DNA of 64,000 nt. Origin: Gilliamella apicola. Its GTDB lineage: Bacteria; Pseudomonadota; Gammaproteobacteria; Enterobacterales; Orbaceae. Of the stretch, positions 17,880 through 31,972 are shown in pieces. The position numbers were made by a program, and so were the translations under genes. The first letter of the stretch is position 1; every line of letters begins with the position of its first letter. The stretch lies in assembly GCF_003202915.1 (NCBI RefSeq), contig NZ_QGLP01000003.1, positions 124,001-188,000 on the forward strand, read 5' to 3'. The notes below the pieces were generated by a model. The model was not told the origin of the DNA. It was given only the letters and a program-made list of their open reading frames with translations, and searched no databases.

Positions 17880-19739
17880 ATGGTATTATTACAGATTAGT
17901 GAACCAGGACAAACACCAGAACCTCATCAGCGTCGTGTGGCTATTGGCATTGATCTTGGCACAACTAATTCTTTAGTCGCGACCGTGCGCAGTGGAAAAT
18001 GCGAAGTTTTGCTTAATTTAGAAGGCGATGCTTTATTACCTTCAGTTGTGCATTATGGTGTTGACCATGATGATAATACGATTATAACTGTTGGTAAAAA
18101 TGCTAAAATCAATGCGGCAAGCGATCCATTAAATACTGTTAGTTCAATAAAACGCTTAATGGGTAGAAGTTTATCTGATATTGATCTTACTCGTTTCCCT
18201 TATACTTTTTCACAGACTGATAATGGTGTACCTTTATTAAATTTACCTAATCAACAGGTTAATCCTATACAAGTTTCATCTGAAATTTTGATTGCTTTAG
18301 CCGATCGCGCTAAGCTGAGCTTAGGAAGTGAAATTGATGGGGCGGTAATAACCGTACCAGCCTATTTTGATGATGCGCAAAGGCAAGCAACTAAAGATGC
18401 GGCTAAATTAGCTGGACTGTACGTTTTAAGATTATTGAATGAACCAACCGCTGCCGCAATCGCTTATGGTTTAGATTCAGGCAAAGAAGGTGTGATTGCT
18501 GTTTATGATTTAGGTGGTGGTACGTTTGATATCTCTATTTTGCGCTTACATAAAGGAGTGTTCGAAGTTTTAGCAACCGGTGGCGATTCAGCCCTTGGCG
18601 GTGATGATTTTGACCAACTGCTAGCGGATTATTTAAAAAAACAATTAGGTTTAGAAAACAATACAGATCCCCATATAAACCAAAAAATTATCGATGAAGC
18701 GGTTAAAATCAAAATTGTACTAAGTCAGCAAGATTCTGCTTTAGTTAATATAGAAGGGCAGTCTTTAACAATAACTCGTAAACAATTTGAAGACTTAATT
18801 GAACCTTTAGTTAAACGAACATTGGCAGTTTGTCGCCGAGCATTGAAAGATGCGCAAATTGATTTTGATGAAGTTAGTGAAGTTGTGATGGTCGGTGGTT
18901 CAACCCGAGTGCCATTAGTAAGACAATTAGTTGGTCGTTATTTCAAAACTGAACCTTTAACCTCGATTGATCCAGATAAAGTTGTTGCCATTGGTGCCGC
19001 AATACAGGCGGATATACTGGTTGGCAATAAACCTGATTCAGACATGTTATTGCTAGATGTTATACCTTTATCTTTAGGCATTGAAACAATGGGGGAATTA
19101 GTTGAAAAAATTATTCCTCGTAATAGCACCATTCCATGCGCTAGAGCACAAGAGTTTACCACATTTAAAGATGGCCAAACGGCGATGATGATTCATGTTT
19201 TACAAGGTGAACGTGAAAGCGTTGTTGATTGCCGATCATTAGCAAAATTTACTTTAAGAGGTATTCCGCCTATGCCTGCAGGTGGTGCGCATATTCGAGT
19301 TACTTTTCAAGTCGATGCTGATGGTTTATTGAGTGTCACGGCGATGGAAAAATCGACCGGGGTTGAGGCTGCAATACAAGTTAAACCATCTTATGGACTA
19401 ACCGAAAATGAAATTGCAACCATGATTCAAGATTCAATCAATTATGCAAATCAAGATAAACAAATAAGAATGCTTGCTGAGCAGAAGGTGGAAGCGGCTA
19501 GAGTACTTGAAACATTGCAAACCGCTTTAGATAAAGATGCCGATTTATTAGATGAAGAGGAACTTAATCTCATCTTAAAAGCTAAACATCAATTACGGCA
19601 AGCCACTGAATCTAATGATTGTTCTTTGATTGAGCAGCAAATAAAGATTATTGATAACGCAACACAAACCTTTGCTGCTAAACGTATGAATAGATCAATA
19701 CGTGATGCCTTAACTGGGCATAGCGTTGATGATATTTAA
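17880..19739 (+). CDS. hscA: Hsp70-type chaperone HscA
   Basis: 619 residues. The nucleotide-binding domain has [25 protein letters not shown] and VGGSTRVP; the substrate-binding domain and helical lid follow. It recognises LPPVK of IscU and uses ATP to drive cluster release. The length is close to E. coli HscA (616). It is in the isc operon between hscB and fdx. Confidence 0.96.
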   Translation: MVLLQISEPGQTPEPHQRRVAIGIDLGTTNSLVATVRSGKCEVLLNLEGDALLPSVVHYGVDHDDNTIITVGKNAKINAASDPLNTVSSIKRLMGRSLSDIDLTRFPYTFSQTDNGVPLLNLPNQQVNPIQVSSEILIALADRAKLSLGSEIDGAVITVPAYFDDAQRQATKDAAKLAGLYVLRLLNEPTAAAIAYGLDSGKEGVIAVYDLGGGTFDISILRLHKGVFEVLATGGDSALGGDDFDQLLADYLKKQLGLENNTDPHINQKIIDEAVKIKIVLSQQDSALVNIEGQSLTITRKQFEDLIEPLVKRTLAVCRRALKDAQIDFDEVSEVVMVGGSTRVPLVRQLVGRYFKTEPLTSIDPDKVVAIGAAIQADILVGNKPDSDMLLLDVIPLSLGIETMGELVEKIIPRNSTIPCARAQEFTTFKDGQTAMMIHVLQGERESVVDCRSLAKFTLRGIPPMPAGGAHIRVTFQVDADGLLSVTAMEKSTGVEAAIQVKPSYGLTENEIATMIQDSINYANQDKQIRMLAEQKVEAARVLETLQTALDKDADLLDEEELNLILKAKHQLRQATESNDCSLIEQQIKIIDNATQTFAAKRMNRSIRDALTGHSVDDI

Positions 19740-19753
19740 CCAATGAGATTATT

Positions 19754-20092
19754 ATGCCAAAAATTACCTTTTTACCAAATGCCGATCTTTGCCCTGAAGG
19801 AAAAACTGTAGAGGCAGAAGAAGGCGAATCCATTTTAGAAGTTGCTTTGCGCAATGACATCGAAATAGAACATGCTTGTGAAATGTCTTGTGCATGTTCA
19901 ACTTGTCATTGTATTGTTCGAAAAGGATTTGACTCACTTGAAGAAAGTGATGAACAAGAAGATGATATGCTAGATAAAGCTTGGGGCGTTGAACCACATA
20001 GTCGTTTGAGTTGCCAAGCTCGAGTAGCCGATGAAGATCTTGAAGTCGAAATTCCAAGATATAGCCTTAATCACGCCAAAGAAGATCATTAA
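19754..20092 (+). CDS. fdx: [2Fe-2S] ferredoxin of the isc operon
   Basis: 112 residues with adrenodoxin-type ligands CEMSCACSTCHC and a distal Cys in RLSCQA. It supplies electrons to IscS/IscU during cluster assembly. It is the last gene of the operon here. No iscX follows: a hairpin comes directly after the stop and the next gene starts an unrelated operon. Confidence 0.96.
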   Translation: MPKITFLPNADLCPEGKTVEAEEGESILEVALRNDIEIEHACEMSCACSTCHCIVRKGFDSLEESDEQEDDMLDKAWGVEPHSRLSCQARVADEDLEVEIPRYSLNHAKEDH

Positions 20093-20095
20093 TCA

Positions 20096-20124
20096 GTCGC
20101 CTTTATGGCGACATAATTTTGTTT
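20096..20124 (+). terminator. isc operon terminator
   Basis: GTCGCC-TTTAT-GGCGAC stem (20096-20112) followed by a T-rich tract, starting four bases after the fdx stop codon. Confidence 0.75.
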
Positions 20125-20150
20125 AAAAACCTCATCTCTCAACTTTTTCT

Positions 20151-20166
20151 TGTGATAATTATCACA
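20151..20166 (+). promoter_or_regulatory. CRP site upstream of psuK-psuG
   Basis: TGTGATAATTATCACA is a complete match to TGTGA-N6-TCACA and is a perfect palindrome. TATAGT at 20217-20222 is a likely -10 element, which would put the start of transcription near 20229 and the CRP centre near -70, a usual class I activation position. This predicts catabolite control of pseudouridine use. Confidence 0.75.
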
Positions 20167-20260
20167 TTTCAGCTATCAAGTGTACTTGCTTGCTTTTAAC
20201 TTGGTCATGATTCTGCTATAGTCAAAGACTAAACATGTGCTTAAAAATAAACAGGTGTTT

Positions 20261-21352
20261 ATGAATCAAAGAGAAAAGCAGATCCTTACGATTATTCGCC
20301 AAGATCCTTTCATTCAACAACATGTAATTGCTGAAATGTTAGGCATTACCCGTTCAAGTGTAGCAGGTTACATAATGACATTGACTCAAAAAGGTTACAT
20401 AAAAGGCAAAGGTTATCTTTTATCTGAAAATAATCATGTGGTTGTCGTTGGCTCTTGTAATATGGATGTTACTGGATATTCAGATAAAAAATTGGTTTAT
20501 CAAGATTCTAACCCCGGTAAAATTCGTTGTACACCTGGTGGTGTGGGGCGAAATATAGCTGAAAATTTAGCGCTTTTAGGACTTGATACCTATCTTGTTT
20601 CAATGATTGGTGATGATTTTTATGGTGCTCAGCTTATTGAACATACTCGAAAAGCGGGTGTTAATATGGATCATTGCCATGTGATAAATGGCGATTCTAC
20701 TTCAACCTACCTCTCTCTGCTTGATCAATCAGGCGAAATGGTGATTGCTATTAATGATATGGATATTATTAACAAGCTAACGCCAAGTTTATTAAATGAA
20801 TCCAAACAGCTAATTCAACATGCTAAATTACTAATTATTGACTGTAATTTACAACAAGATGCATTGACTTGGTTGTTTAACAATGCTGGAACAGTACCTA
20901 TTTTTGTTGATACGGTATCTGCATTTAAATCTCACAAGATTAAAAATTGGTTGTCATATATTCATACTTTAAAACCTAATCGACTAGAGGCAGAGATTTT
21001 AAGTGGGATAAAAATCACGACCAATGATGATATTCCTAAAGTAGTTGACTGGTTCCATCAGCAAGGCGTGCAACGGATCGCAATTAGTGCTGGGGCTGAT
21101 GGTGTTTATTATAGTGAAATCAATGGTGACCGTGGTTGGTCTGCCCCAATTCCAACAGATATTATCAGTGTTACTGGCGCTGGAGATGCTATGCTGGCAG
21201 GACTGGTACAAGGTTATTTGGATGGGCTTAGCTTTTATCAAAGTGTGAGATTTGGCCAAGCTTGTTCAGCATTAACATTATCATCTGAATTCACTAATAA
21301 TCCTAATTTATCAATTAATTGTGTTCAAAATATTTTGGAGTCCCTTTCATGA
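20261..21352 (+). CDS. psuK: Pseudouridine kinase with N-terminal winged helix (PfkB family)
   Basis: 363 residues from ATG 20261 (ACAGGTG upstream; an in-frame GTG at 20237 is less likely). Residues 1-60 form a helix-turn-helix (REKQILTIIRQDP, IAEMLGITRSSVAGYIMTL). The rest is a PfkB ribokinase-like kinase with GGVGRNIAENLALLG and the catalytic VTGAGDAMLAG. It would phosphorylate pseudouridine to its 5'-phosphate. E. coli PsuK (313) lacks the DNA-binding part, but E. coli YeiI has one. Assignment to psuK rests on the overlap with psuG. Confidence 0.82.
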   Translation: MNQREKQILTIIRQDPFIQQHVIAEMLGITRSSVAGYIMTLTQKGYIKGKGYLLSENNHVVVVGSCNMDVTGYSDKKLVYQDSNPGKIRCTPGGVGRNIAENLALLGLDTYLVSMIGDDFYGAQLIEHTRKAGVNMDHCHVINGDSTSTYLSLLDQSGEMVIAINDMDIINKLTPSLLNESKQLIQHAKLLIIDCNLQQDALTWLFNNAGTVPIFVDTVSAFKSHKIKNWLSYIHTLKPNRLEAEILSGIKITTNDDIPKVVDWFHQQGVQRIAISAGADGVYYSEINGDRGWSAPIPTDIISVTGAGDAMLAGLVQGYLDGLSFYQSVRFGQACSALTLSSEFTNNPNLSINCVQNILESLS

Positions 21353-22284
21353 ACAATGTGTCTAAATATAATCAATATCTTGATATTTCACCTGAAGTTA
21401 AACAAGCGCTTGAAAATAATCAACCGGTTGTGGCTTTAGAATCTACCATTATTTCACATGGCATGCCTTATCCACAAAATGTTGAAACAGCATTAAAAGT
21501 AGAAGAAATTGTCAGACAAAATGGCGCGATACCTGCCACTATTGCGGTAATTAATGGTCGTTTAAAAGCGGGTTTGTCAAAAGAAGAGATAACGATTCTG
21601 GGTAAAGAAGGATTAAATGTAACTAAAGTGAGTCGTCGAGATTTACCAGTAGTTGTTGCCAATAAACAAAATGGTGCAACTACTGTCGCTGCAACCATGA
21701 TTATCGCTGAATTAGCTGGTATACGTGTGTTTGCAACTGGTGGATTAGGAGGTGTTCATCGTGGGGCAGAACATACATTTGATATTTCTGCCGATCTTCA
21801 AGAACTTGCCAATACCAGTGTTGCCGTTGTTTGCGCTGGTGCTAAATCAATTTTAGACTTAGGCTTAACTATGGAATATCTAGAAACATTTGGCGTTCCT
21901 GTGGTTGGTTATCAAACTGAAAAACTACCGTCATTCTTTAGTCGAACTAGCCCATTTGATGTTAGTGTTAAACTAGATAGTGCAAAACAGATAGCTGAAA
22001 TGATTAAAGTAAAATGGGATTTAGGCTTAAATGGTGGAGTCGTGGTTGCTAATCCTATTCCAACACAATATGCAATGGATGAAGAGTTAATTTCAGCAGC
22101 AATTGAAAAAGCCTTAAAAGAATCAGTTGAGCAAGGAATTAAAGGTAAAGAAACTACCCCATTCTTGTTAGCTAAAGTGGTTGAGTTAACCGGTGGTGAT
22201 AGTTTAGAAGCAAATATTAATCTTGTCTTTAATAATGCAAAATTAGCTTCTGAAATTGCGATGAGTTATTGCAATATTAAATAA
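21349..22284 (+). CDS. psuG: Pseudouridine-5'-phosphate glycosidase
   Basis: 311 residues from ATG 21349, which overlaps the psuK stop (ATGA) and has TTGGAG upstream; an in-frame GTG at 21319 is rejected. The conserved ALESTIISHGMPYPQN carries the catalytic Glu31, and GGLGGVHRGAEHTFDISADLQEL carries active-site residues. It cleaves the C-C glycosidic bond of pseudouridine 5'-phosphate to uracil and ribose 5-phosphate. The length is nearly that of E. coli PsuG (312). Confidence 0.95.
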   Translation: MNNVSKYNQYLDISPEVKQALENNQPVVALESTIISHGMPYPQNVETALKVEEIVRQNGAIPATIAVINGRLKAGLSKEEITILGKEGLNVTKVSRRDLPVVVANKQNGATTVAATMIIAELAGIRVFATGGLGGVHRGAEHTFDISADLQELANTSVAVVCAGAKSILDLGLTMEYLETFGVPVVGYQTEKLPSFFSRTSPFDVSVKLDSAKQIAEMIKVKWDLGLNGGVVVANPIPTQYAMDEELISAAIEKALKESVEQGIKGKETTPFLLAKVVELTGGDSLEANINLVFNNAKLASEIAMSYCNIK

Positions 22285-22305
22285 CAGTAATGTATTGAGT
22301 CATAT

Positions 22306-22335
22306 AGTCACTTAAGTGGTTAAACTTAAGTGACT
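22306..22335 (+). terminator. Hairpin after psuG
   Basis: Perfect 12-bp inverted repeat AGTCACTTAAGT / ACTTAAGTGACT with a 6-base loop, 22 bp after the psuG stop. No T-run follows on the + strand, so it may be a transcript-stabilising hairpin and not a strong terminator. Confidence 0.55.
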
Positions 22336-22509
22336 GATGATACTCTCAATATCTAGATTTCGAAAAAATATCTATATTATATATATCAAAGAAGCTCAGT
22401 AATCGACTACCTTTAATGGCAAAATAGTCTAATTAAAAAAACTCCATTTCTTAATTTTTTTTGCAACTATCAATTATCAGATTTTCTCTATCTATATGAT
22501 AATTAATAC

Positions 22510-22538
22510 TTGATGTTAATTAACTATCAGGGTATAAT
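22510..22538 (+). promoter_or_regulatory. S10 operon promoter
   Basis: TTGATG (22510-22515), a 17-bp spacer and TATAAT (22533-22538), followed by a leader of about 190 nt before rpsJ. This is the best sigma-70 promoter in the window. Confidence 0.85.
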
Positions 22539-22544
22539 CCCGCC

Positions 22545-23047
<503 letters not shown>

Positions 23048-23078
23048 TCCTAAGCTGAATGATTGAGAGGTCGAAACA

Positions 23079-23705
23079 ATGATTGGTTTAATCGGTCGTA
23101 AAGTAGGAATGACACGAATCTTCACCGAAGAGGGTGTTTCTATTCCTGTCACCGTAGTTGAAGTTCAAAGCAACCGCATTACTCAAGTTAAAACACTTGA
23201 AAATGATGGTTATCAAGCTATTCAGGTTACTACTGGCAGCAAAAAAGCAAGCCGTGTAAACAAACCTGAAGCAGGTCATTTCGCTAAGGCTGGCGTTGAA
23301 GCTGGTCGTGGTCTATGGGAATTCCGTTTTGAAGAAGGCGAATACACTGTAGGTCAAAGCATTAACGTTGATATTTTTACAGACGTTAAAAAAGTTGATG
23401 TTACTGGAACATCTAAAGGTAAAGGTTTTGCTGGCGTAACTAAACGTTGGAATTTCCGTACTCAAGATGCTACTCATGGTAACTCTTTGGCACACCGTGG
23501 TCATGGCTCAATTGGTCAAAACCAAACTCCAGGTAAAGTGTTCAAAGGTCGTAAAATGGCAGGTCACCTAGGTAATGAACGTGTAACTGTTCAAAACTTA
23601 GATATTGTACGTGTTGATGCTGAACGTAACCTTTTATTAATTAAAGGTGCAGTACCAGGCGCAATCAATAGTGACGTAATTGTTAAACCGGCAATCAAGG
23701 CTTAA
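23079..23705 (+). CDS. rplC: 50S ribosomal protein L3
   Basis: 208 residues. The [25 protein letters not shown] loop reaches the peptidyl transferase centre and contains the Gln methylated by PrmB in E. coli. It is an early assembly protein on 23S rRNA. It starts 31 bp after rpsJ, with GAGAGG upstream. Confidence 0.98.
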   Translation: MIGLIGRKVGMTRIFTEEGVSIPVTVVEVQSNRITQVKTLENDGYQAIQVTTGSKKASRVNKPEAGHFAKAGVEAGRGLWEFRFEEGEYTVGQSINVDIFTDVKKVDVTGTSKGKGFAGVTKRWNFRTQDATHGNSLAHRGHGSIGQNQTPGKVFKGRKMAGHLGNERVTVQNLDIVRVDAERNLLLIKGAVPGAINSDVIVKPAIKA

Positions 23706-23721
23706 CGTCGAGGAGATAGAG

Positions 23722-24324
23722 ATGGAATTAGTAGTAAAAGACGCGCAAGCGCTTTCTGTTTCCGAAACTACCTTCGGACGTGAGTTTAATGAAGCGTTAG
23801 TTCACCAAGTAGTTGTTGCTTATGCATCTGCTGCTCGTCAAGGCTCTCGCGCACAAAAAACTCGTGCAGAAATCGCTGGTTCAGGCAAAAAACCATGGCG
23901 TCAAAAAGGCACCGGTCGTGCTCGTTCAGGTTCTATTAAGAGCCCAATCTGGCGTAGTGGTGGTGTAACATTTGCAGCAAAACCACAAGATCATAGCCAA
24001 AAAGTTAACCGTAAAATGTATCGTGGTGCATTAAAGAGTATTTTCTCTGAATTAGTGCGTCAAGAACGTTTAATCGTGGTTGAAACATTTACTGTTGAAG
24101 CACCTAAGACTAAATTATTAACTCAGAAATTAAATGATATGAACCTAAAAGATGTTCTAATCATTACCTCTGAAGTTGATGAAAATCTTTTCTTAGCAGC
24201 ACGTAACTTATATAAAGTTGATGTGCGTGATGTGGCAGGTATTGATCCAGTTAGTTTGATTGCATTTGACAAAGTGGTTATCACTGTTGATGCCGTTAAA
24301 CAAGTAGAGGAGATGTTAGCATGA
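23722..24324 (+). CDS. rplD: 50S ribosomal protein L4
   Basis: 200 residues from ATG 23722, preceded by GAGGAGATAGAG; the longer frame back to 23680 overlaps rplC and is rejected. The loop [19 protein letters not shown] lines the exit tunnel. L4 is also the repressor of this operon through the S10 leader. Its end overlaps the rplW start. Confidence 0.97.
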   Translation: MELVVKDAQALSVSETTFGREFNEALVHQVVVAYASAARQGSRAQKTRAEIAGSGKKPWRQKGTGRARSGSIKSPIWRSGGVTFAAKPQDHSQKVNRKMYRGALKSIFSELVRQERLIVVETFTVEAPKTKLLTQKLNDMNLKDVLIITSEVDENLFLAARNLYKVDVRDVAGIDPVSLIAFDKVVITVDAVKQVEEMLA

Positions 24325-24623
24325 TTCGTGAAGAGCGTCTGCTTAAAGTCCTGCGAGCACCACATGTTTCTGAAAAAGCATCTATTTCAATGGAGAAAAC
24401 AAATACATTAGTATTGAAAGTTGCTAAAGATGCTACTAAGAGAGAGATTAAAGCCGCAGTTGAACAACTATTTGAAGTTAAAGTAGATGACGTGAATACT
24501 CTTGTTGTTAAAGGCAAAGTAAAACGTCGTGGTCAACAAATCGGTCGCCGTAGCGACTGGAAAAAAGCTTACGTTACTTTAGCAGAAGGTCAAAACTTAG
24601 ACCTTGCTGGCGTCGCTGAGTAA
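24321..24623 (+). CDS. rplW: 50S ribosomal protein L23
   Basis: 100 residues ([20 protein letters not shown]). It sits at the exit of the peptide tunnel and docks trigger factor and SRP. The start overlaps the rplD stop (ATGATT... with TGA), so translation is coupled. Confidence 0.97.
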   Translation: MIREERLLKVLRAPHVSEKASISMEKTNTLVLKVAKDATKREIKAAVEQLFEVKVDDVNTLVVKGKVKRRGQQIGRRSDWKKAYVTLAEGQNLDLAGVAE

Positions 24624-25466
<843 letters not shown>

Positions 25467-25470
25467 TTAA

Positions 25471-25764
<294 letters not shown>

Positions 25765-25768
25765 GTAG

Positions 25769-26110
<342 letters not shown>

Positions 26111-26124
26111 GCTGGAGAATAGCA

Positions 26125-26862
26125 ATGGGTCAAAAAGTAAATCCAAATGGTATCCGACTAGGCATCGTCAAGCCTTGGACATCTACATGGTATTCGGGTA
26201 CAAAGACATTCGCTGATAATTTAGAAAGTGATTTTAGAGTGCGTGAATTCTTGAACAAAGAGTTAGCACAAGCATCAATCTCTAAAATTGTTATCGATCG
26301 TTCAGCAGAAACTAACGTTCGCATTACTATTCACACTGCTCGTCCAGGTATTGTGATTGGTAAAAAAGGTGAGGACGTTGAAAAATTACGTAATGCCGTA
26401 GCTTCTATTGTCAATAAGTACAAAGACAAAAAAGAGAAACGTGATGTTGCAGTACAAATTAATATTGCTGAAGTTCGTAAACCAGAACTAGACGCAAAAT
26501 TAGTTGCTGACAGTATTACTTCTCAGTTAGAACGCCGTGTTATGTTCCGTCGCGCAATGAAACGTGCGGTACAAAATGCAATGAAGGCGGGTGCTAAAGG
26601 TATCAAAGTTGAAGTAAGTGGTCGTTTAGGCGGCGCTGAAATTGCTCGTAGTGAGTGGTATCGTGAAGGTCGCGTACCATTACATACATTAAGAGCGGAC
26701 ATCGACTATGGTTTATCAGAAGCATTGACAACCTATGGTATTATTGGTGTTAAAGTGTGGATCTTCAAAGGTGAGATCCTTGGTGGTATGGCTGCCGTTG
26801 AACAAGCAGAAAAACAACCTGCTGCTCAACCGAAAAAGCAGCGCAAAGGCCGAAAACAATAA
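26125..26862 (+). CDS. rpsC: 30S ribosomal protein S3
   Basis: 245 residues. The type II KH domain contains [15 protein letters not shown]; the C-terminal domain has the [14 protein letters not shown] signature. With S4 and S5 it forms the mRNA entry helicase. It carries a Lys/Gln-rich tail. Confidence 0.98.
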   Translation: MGQKVNPNGIRLGIVKPWTSTWYSGTKTFADNLESDFRVREFLNKELAQASISKIVIDRSAETNVRITIHTARPGIVIGKKGEDVEKLRNAVASIVNKYKDKKEKRDVAVQINIAEVRKPELDAKLVADSITSQLERRVMFRRAMKRAVQNAMKAGAKGIKVEVSGRLGGAEIARSEWYREGRVPLHTLRADIDYGLSEALTTYGIIGVKVWIFKGEILGGMAAVEQAEKQPAAQPKKQRKGRKQ

Positions 26863-27285
<423 letters not shown>

Positions 27286-27477
27286 ATGAAAGCAAAAGAG
27301 CTACGCGAAAAAAGCGTTGAAGAGTTAAATACTGAACTTCTTAATTTATTACGTGAGCAATTTAACTTACGTATGCAATTAGCTGGGGGTCAGTTGAAAC
27401 AAACTCATATGTTAAAACAAGTGCGTCGTAATATTGCACGAGTTAAAACGTTATTAACTGAGAAGGCGGGTGCGTAA
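27286..27477 (+). CDS. rpmC: 50S ribosomal protein L29
   Basis: 63 residues ([20 protein letters not shown]), same length as E. coli L29. A helical hairpin at the tunnel exit. There is no gap to rplP and a single base before rpsQ, so it is probably translationally coupled on both sides. Confidence 0.97.
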   Translation: MKAKELREKSVEELNTELLNLLREQFNLRMQLAGGQLKQTHMLKQVRRNIARVKTLLTEKAGA

Positions 27478-27478
27478 T

Positions 27479-27739
27479 ATGACTACTGAAGTAAAAATTC
27501 GTACTCAGCAAGGTCGTGTTATTAGCGACAAAATGGATAAATCTATTACTGTAGCTATTGAACGTAAAGTGAAGCATCCGTTATATGGTAAGTTCATTAA
27601 ACGTACGACTAAATTGCATGTACATGATGAAAACAACGAGTGTGGTATTGGTGATACTGTAGAAATTAAAGAGTGTCGTCCATTATCAAAAACCAAATCT
27701 TGGACTCTTGTTCGAATCGTTGAAAAAGCAGTTAGCTAA
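27479..27739 (+). CDS. rpsQ: 30S ribosomal protein S17
   Basis: 86 residues from ATG 27479, one base after the rpmC stop; an in-frame GTG upstream at 27470 would overlap rpmC and is rejected. OB-fold protein with [21 protein letters not shown]. It is the last gene of the S10 operon. Confidence 0.96.
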   Translation: MTTEVKIRTQQGRVISDKMDKSITVAIERKVKHPLYGKFIKRTTKLHVHDENNECGIGDTVEIKECRPLSKTKSWTLVRIVEKAVS

Positions 27740-27770
27740 TCAAATTTGATTAAAAACTGTACATAATATA

Positions 27771-27798
27771 ATAAACGGCTCACCGGCCGTTTATTTTA
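27771..27798 (+). terminator. S10 operon terminator
   Basis: ATAAACGG-CTCACCGG-CCGTTTAT stem (27771-27794) followed by TTTT, 32 bp after rpsQ. Confidence 0.8.
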
Positions 27799-27824
27799 TG
27801 CTATCCATTTTATTTGAGTGGTGT

Positions 27825-28306
<482 letters not shown>

Positions 28307-28316
28307 GGAGCGGGTA

Positions 28317-28631
28317 ATGGCAGCTAAAATCCGTCGAGAAGATGAAGTTATCGTGTTAGCCGGTAAAGATAAAGGTAAACGCGGTAAAGTAAAAAGTGTT
28401 TTGTCTACTGGTAAAGTGATTGTTGAAGGTATTAACTTGGTGAAAAAACACCAAAAACCAGTACCTGCATTAAATCAAGAAGGTGGAATTGTTGAGAAAG
28501 AAGCGCCAATTAACGTTTCTAACGTAGCAATTTTTAACCAAGATACAGGCAAAGCAGATCGCGTAGGCTTTCGTTTTGAAGATGGAAAAAAAGTCCGTTT
28601 TTACAAGTCTACTAATAAATTAATCAATTAA
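28317..28631 (+). CDS. rplX: 50S ribosomal protein L24
   Basis: 104 residues with the KOW motif ([20 protein letters not shown]). It is an assembly initiator on 23S rRNA. Confidence 0.98.
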   Translation: MAAKIRREDEVIVLAGKDKGKRGKVKSVLSTGKVIVEGINLVKKHQKPVPALNQEGGIVEKEAPINVSNVAIFNQDTGKADRVGFRFEDGKKVRFYKSTNKLIN

Positions 28632-28648
28632 GTAATTTGGAGTGTACG

Positions 28649-29188
28649 ATGGCGAAACTGCATGATTACTACAAAGCACAGGTAGTAAATAAACTGCAAG
28701 AACAGTTTGGCTACAAATCTGTCATGCAAGTCCCTCGGATCGAAAAGATCACCTTGAATATGGGTGTGGGTGAAGCAATTACTGATAAGAAATTATTAGA
28801 TAATGCGGTTGCTGATTTAGCAGCAATCAGTGGTCAAAAACCACTTGTCACTAAAGCACGCAAATCAGTTGCTGGTTTTAAAATCCGTCAAGGGTATCCT
28901 ATTGGTTGTAAAGTCACTTTACGTGGCGAACGTATGTGGGAATTTTTTGAACGTCTAGTTTATATTGCTCTTCCTCGTACTCGAGATTTTCGTGGTTTAA
29001 GCGCAAAATCATTCGATGGTCGTGGTAACTATAGCATGGGTGTTCGTGAACAAATCGTTTTCCCTGAAATCGATTATGATAAAGTTGATCGTGTTCGTGG
29101 TTTAGATATCACTATCACAACAACAGCACAATCAGATGAAGAAGGCCGAGCTTTATTATCTGCCTTTAACTTCCCATTTCGTAAGTAA
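28649..29188 (+). CDS. rplE: 50S ribosomal protein L5
   Basis: 179 residues from ATG 28649 (TTTGGAGTGTACG upstream); identical length to E. coli L5. It binds 5S rRNA with L18. In E. coli the S8 repressor site lies at this start. Confidence 0.97.
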   Translation: MAKLHDYYKAQVVNKLQEQFGYKSVMQVPRIEKITLNMGVGEAITDKKLLDNAVADLAAISGQKPLVTKARKSVAGFKIRQGYPIGCKVTLRGERMWEFFERLVYIALPRTRDFRGLSAKSFDGRGNYSMGVREQIVFPEIDYDKVDRVRGLDITITTTAQSDEEGRALLSAFNFPFRK

Positions 29189-29199
29189 GGTAGGGCATA

Positions 29200-29505
29200 A
29201 TGGCTAAACAATCAATGATTGAACGCGATAAGAAACGCGTAAAGCTAGCAGAAAAATATTTTGCAAAGCGTCAAGAATTAAAAGCGATTATCTCTGATCT
29301 TAATGCATCAGATGAAGATCGTTGGAATGCAGTGCTTAAATTGCAAACGCTTCCTCGTGATTCTAGTCCATCACGTCAACGTCGTCGTTGTCGTCAAACC
29401 GGTCGTCCTCATGGCGTCCTTCGTAAATTTGGTTTAAGCCGTATTAAGGTTCGTGAGTCAGCCATGCGTGGTGAGATTCCTGGTCTTAAAAAGGCAAGTT
29501 GGTAA
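29200..29505 (+). CDS. rpsN: 30S ribosomal protein S14
   Basis: 101 residues, the long zinc-independent type: the positions of the CXXC pairs of short S14 are not occupied. The signature [20 protein letters not shown] is present. Confidence 0.97.
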   Translation: MAKQSMIERDKKRVKLAEKYFAKRQELKAIISDLNASDEDRWNAVLKLQTLPRDSSPSRQRRRCRQTGRPHGVLRKFGLSRIKVRESAMRGEIPGLKKASW

Positions 29506-29522
29506 TCAGGGGAGTGTTATAG

Positions 29523-29915
<393 letters not shown>

Positions 29916-29926
29916 GGGAGAAAAAA

Positions 29927-30460
29927 ATGTCTCGTGTTGCAAAAGCACCTGTCGTTGTTCCTGCTGGCGTAGAGGTAAAACTCAATGGTCAGGTAATTAC
30001 GATTAAAGGTAAAAATGGCGAGTTATCTCGCACTATAAATAATGCTGTTGTAATTAATCAAGAAGAAGGTCAAATTAAATTTGCACCTCGTGACGGTTTT
30101 GCTGATGCTTGGGCTCAAGCAGGTACAGCTCGTGCATTGATTAATGCAATGGTAATTGGTGTTACTGAAGGTTTTACTAAAAAACTTCAGCTAGTTGGTG
30201 TCGGTTATCGTGCACAAGTTAAAGGTAATACAATTGGTTTATCTCTTGGATATTCACATCCAATTGATCATCAATTACCTGCGGGTGTAACAGCTGAATG
30301 TCCTTCGCAAACTGAAATCATTCTGAAAAGTGCTGATAAACAGTTAATCGGACAAGTAGCTGCTGATCTCCGTGCTTATCGTCGTCCTGAACCTTATAAA
30401 GGTAAAGGTGTTCGTTACGCAGATGAAGTTGTGCGTACTAAAGAAGCTAAGAAAAAGTAA
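29927..30460 (+). CDS. rplF: 50S ribosomal protein L6
   Basis: 177 residues, same length as E. coli L6, with the [14 protein letters not shown] signature. It sits near the factor-binding site. Confidence 0.98.
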   Translation: MSRVAKAPVVVPAGVEVKLNGQVITIKGKNGELSRTINNAVVINQEEGQIKFAPRDGFADAWAQAGTARALINAMVIGVTEGFTKKLQLVGVGYRAQVKGNTIGLSLGYSHPIDHQLPAGVTAECPSQTEIILKSADKQLIGQVAADLRAYRRPEPYKGKGVRYADEVVRTKEAKKK

Positions 30461-30469
30461 GGTAACACT

Positions 30470-30823
30470 ATGGATAAGAAATCAGCTCGTATCCGTCGTG
30501 CAACTAAAGCGCGTCGCAAGATGCATGAACTACTTGCAACTCGCTTAGTAGTTCACCGTACTCCGCGTCATATTTATGCGCAGATTATCGCACCAAACGG
30601 ATCAGAAGTACTGGCAGCGGCTTCAACATTAGAAAAAGCTATCAGTGAAAGTTTAAAATACACTGGAAACAAAGATGCAGCGGCAGCAGTTGGTAAAGCA
30701 ATTGCAGAACGCGCATTAGCGAAAGATATCAAAGAAGTTTCTTTTGATCGTTCAGGTTTCCAATATCATGGTCGAGTTCAGGCGCTAGCAGATGCTGCTC
30801 GCGAAGCTGGCCTACAGTTCTAA
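30470..30823 (+). CDS. rplR: 50S ribosomal protein L18
   Basis: 117 residues ([21 protein letters not shown]). It binds 5S rRNA with L5. Same length as E. coli L18. Confidence 0.98.
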   Translation: MDKKSARIRRATKARRKMHELLATRLVVHRTPRHIYAQIIAPNGSEVLAAASTLEKAISESLKYTGNKDAAAAVGKAIAERALAKDIKEVSFDRSGFQYHGRVQALADAAREAGLQF

Positions 30824-30828
30824 GGTAG

Positions 30829-31338
<510 letters not shown>

Positions 31339-31344
31339 TTAACC

Positions 31345-31524
31345 ATGGCAAAGACAATTAAAATTACACAAACTCGTAGTTCTATTGGTCGTCTACCGAA
31401 GCATAAAGCAACGTTAGTTGGTCTAGGATTACGTCGCATTGGTCATACTGTTGAACGTGAAGATACACCTGCAATTCGCGGTATGGTAAACCAAGTTTAT
31501 TACATGGTTAAAGTTGAGGAGTAA
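31345..31524 (+). CDS. rpmD: 50S ribosomal protein L30
   Basis: 59 residues, starting [20 protein letters not shown] and ending YYMVKVEE; same length as E. coli L30. The ATG at 31345 follows the rpsE stop by six bases. Confidence 0.96.
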   Translation: MAKTIKITQTRSSIGRLPKHKATLVGLGLRRIGHTVEREDTPAIRGMVNQVYYMVKVEE

Positions 31525-31529
31525 TAGTA

Positions 31530-31964
31530 ATGCGTTTAAATACTTTATCTCCTGCTGAAGGTTCAAAGCATGCACCTAAACGCGTGGGCCGTGGAATCGG
31601 TTCTGGGTTAGGTAAAACTGGTACTCGTGGTATCAAAGGTCAAAAATCTCGTTCAGGTGGCGGCGTTCGTCGTGGCTTTGAAGGTGGTCAAATGCCTTTA
31701 TATCGTCGTTTACCAAAATTTGGTTTTACCTCACGTAAGGCTATGGTAACAGCGCAAGTTCGTCTTTCAGATTTAATGAAAGTTGAAGGTGATATTGTTG
31801 ACCTAAATAGCTTAAAAGTTGCTAATGTGATTAATTCACAAATCGAATATGCGAAAATCATGTTATCTGGCGAAGTTACTAAACCTGTAACAATTCGTGG
31901 TATTCGAGTAACTAAAGGTGCTAAAGCTGCAATTGAAGCTGCTGGCGGAAAAATTGAGGAATAA
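31530..31964 (+). CDS. rplO: 50S ribosomal protein L15
   Basis: 144 residues, with the Gly/Arg-rich N-terminus ([18 protein letters not shown]) that penetrates 23S rRNA. It lies just before secY. Confidence 0.98.
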   Translation: MRLNTLSPAEGSKHAPKRVGRGIGSGLGKTGTRGIKGQKSRSGGGVRRGFEGGQMPLYRRLPKFGFTSRKAMVTAQVRLSDLMKVEGDIVDLNSLKVANVINSQIEYAKIMLSGEVTKPVTIRGIRVTKGAKAAIEAAGGKIEE

Positions 31965-31972
31965 TTAGAAAG

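Noticed and set aside
20237-20260. GTG start for psuK
   Set aside because: ATG 20261 has a better-placed ribosome binding site and matches the normal beginning of the helix-turn-helix.
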